In this document: positions 6,199 to 6,202 of the stretch, piece by piece | How positions within the stretch are numbered: the stretch's first letter is position 1 | How the letters are laid out: each line of letters opens with the position of its first letter | NCBI GenBank assembly: GCA_003695455.1 | Contig: RFJF01000474.1 | Span: 1 to 6,202 of the forward strand | DNA: 6,202 nt | From: Chloroflexota bacterium | GTDB taxonomy: Bacteria > Chloroflexota > Anaerolineae > 4572-78 > J111 | Direction: 5' to 3' | Program-made: the position numbers and the translations under genes | Notes under the pieces: generated by a model | Told to the model about the DNA's origin: nothing | Seen by the model: the letters and a program-made list of their open reading frames with translations, nothing else | The model's database searches: none

Positions 6199-6202
6199 GC
6201 AG

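Overview
The window is a compact, entirely plus-strand gene array with almost no non-coding DNA. It fits a GC-rich, non-model bacterium. Chloroflexota (Anaerolineae-like) is my best guess, from three features taken together: a lipid- or membrane-tethered secreted glycosidase with a Pro/Thr linker, a MNT/HEPN pair, and a FapA-type polymer-forming protein. None of these is diagnostic alone, and there is no rRNA or tRNA to settle it.

Layout. Bases 1-635 hold the 3' end of polA (DNA polymerase I, palm/fingers region with motifs B and C). Ten bases later, 646-2628 encodes a 660-residue FapA/DUF342-family protein: acidic N-terminus, FapA N-terminal domain, right-handed beta-helix-like repeats and a long coiled coil. 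Its last 20 bases overlap a TTG-started gene (2609-3880) for a protein with three membrane helices and an extracytoplasmic SGNH/GDSL-type domain. A 53-base gap follows, the only real intergenic space. It carries a perfect TATAAT box and a 10-bp perfect palindrome. Next comes a two-gene minimal nucleotidyltransferase/HEPN module (3934-4296 and 4256-4654), a MntA/HepT-like toxin-antitoxin arrangement. The HEPN stop codon overlaps the start of the last gene (4651-6198) as ATGA. That gene encodes a secreted clan-A glycoside hydrolase with a Pro/Thr linker and a C-terminal membrane anchor.

How the genes may work together. polA, the FapA-like gene and the SGNH gene are spaced like one transcription unit. 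The MNT promoter would start a second unit that includes the glycosidase by translational coupling. The SGNH protein and the glycosidase are both predicted to act outside the cytoplasmic membrane on carbohydrate or acylated polymers. The MNT/HEPN pair lies between them, is noticeably richer in A+T and looks like a later insertion. I found no CRISPR array, RNA gene, insertion sequence or convincing terminator.

The points most worth a second look are the apparently leaderless MNT promoter, the HEPN protein that lacks the usual acceptor tyrosine of the RX4HXY motif, the coupling of a toxin-like gene to an exported glycosidase, and the SGNH domain lacking a canonical block III.
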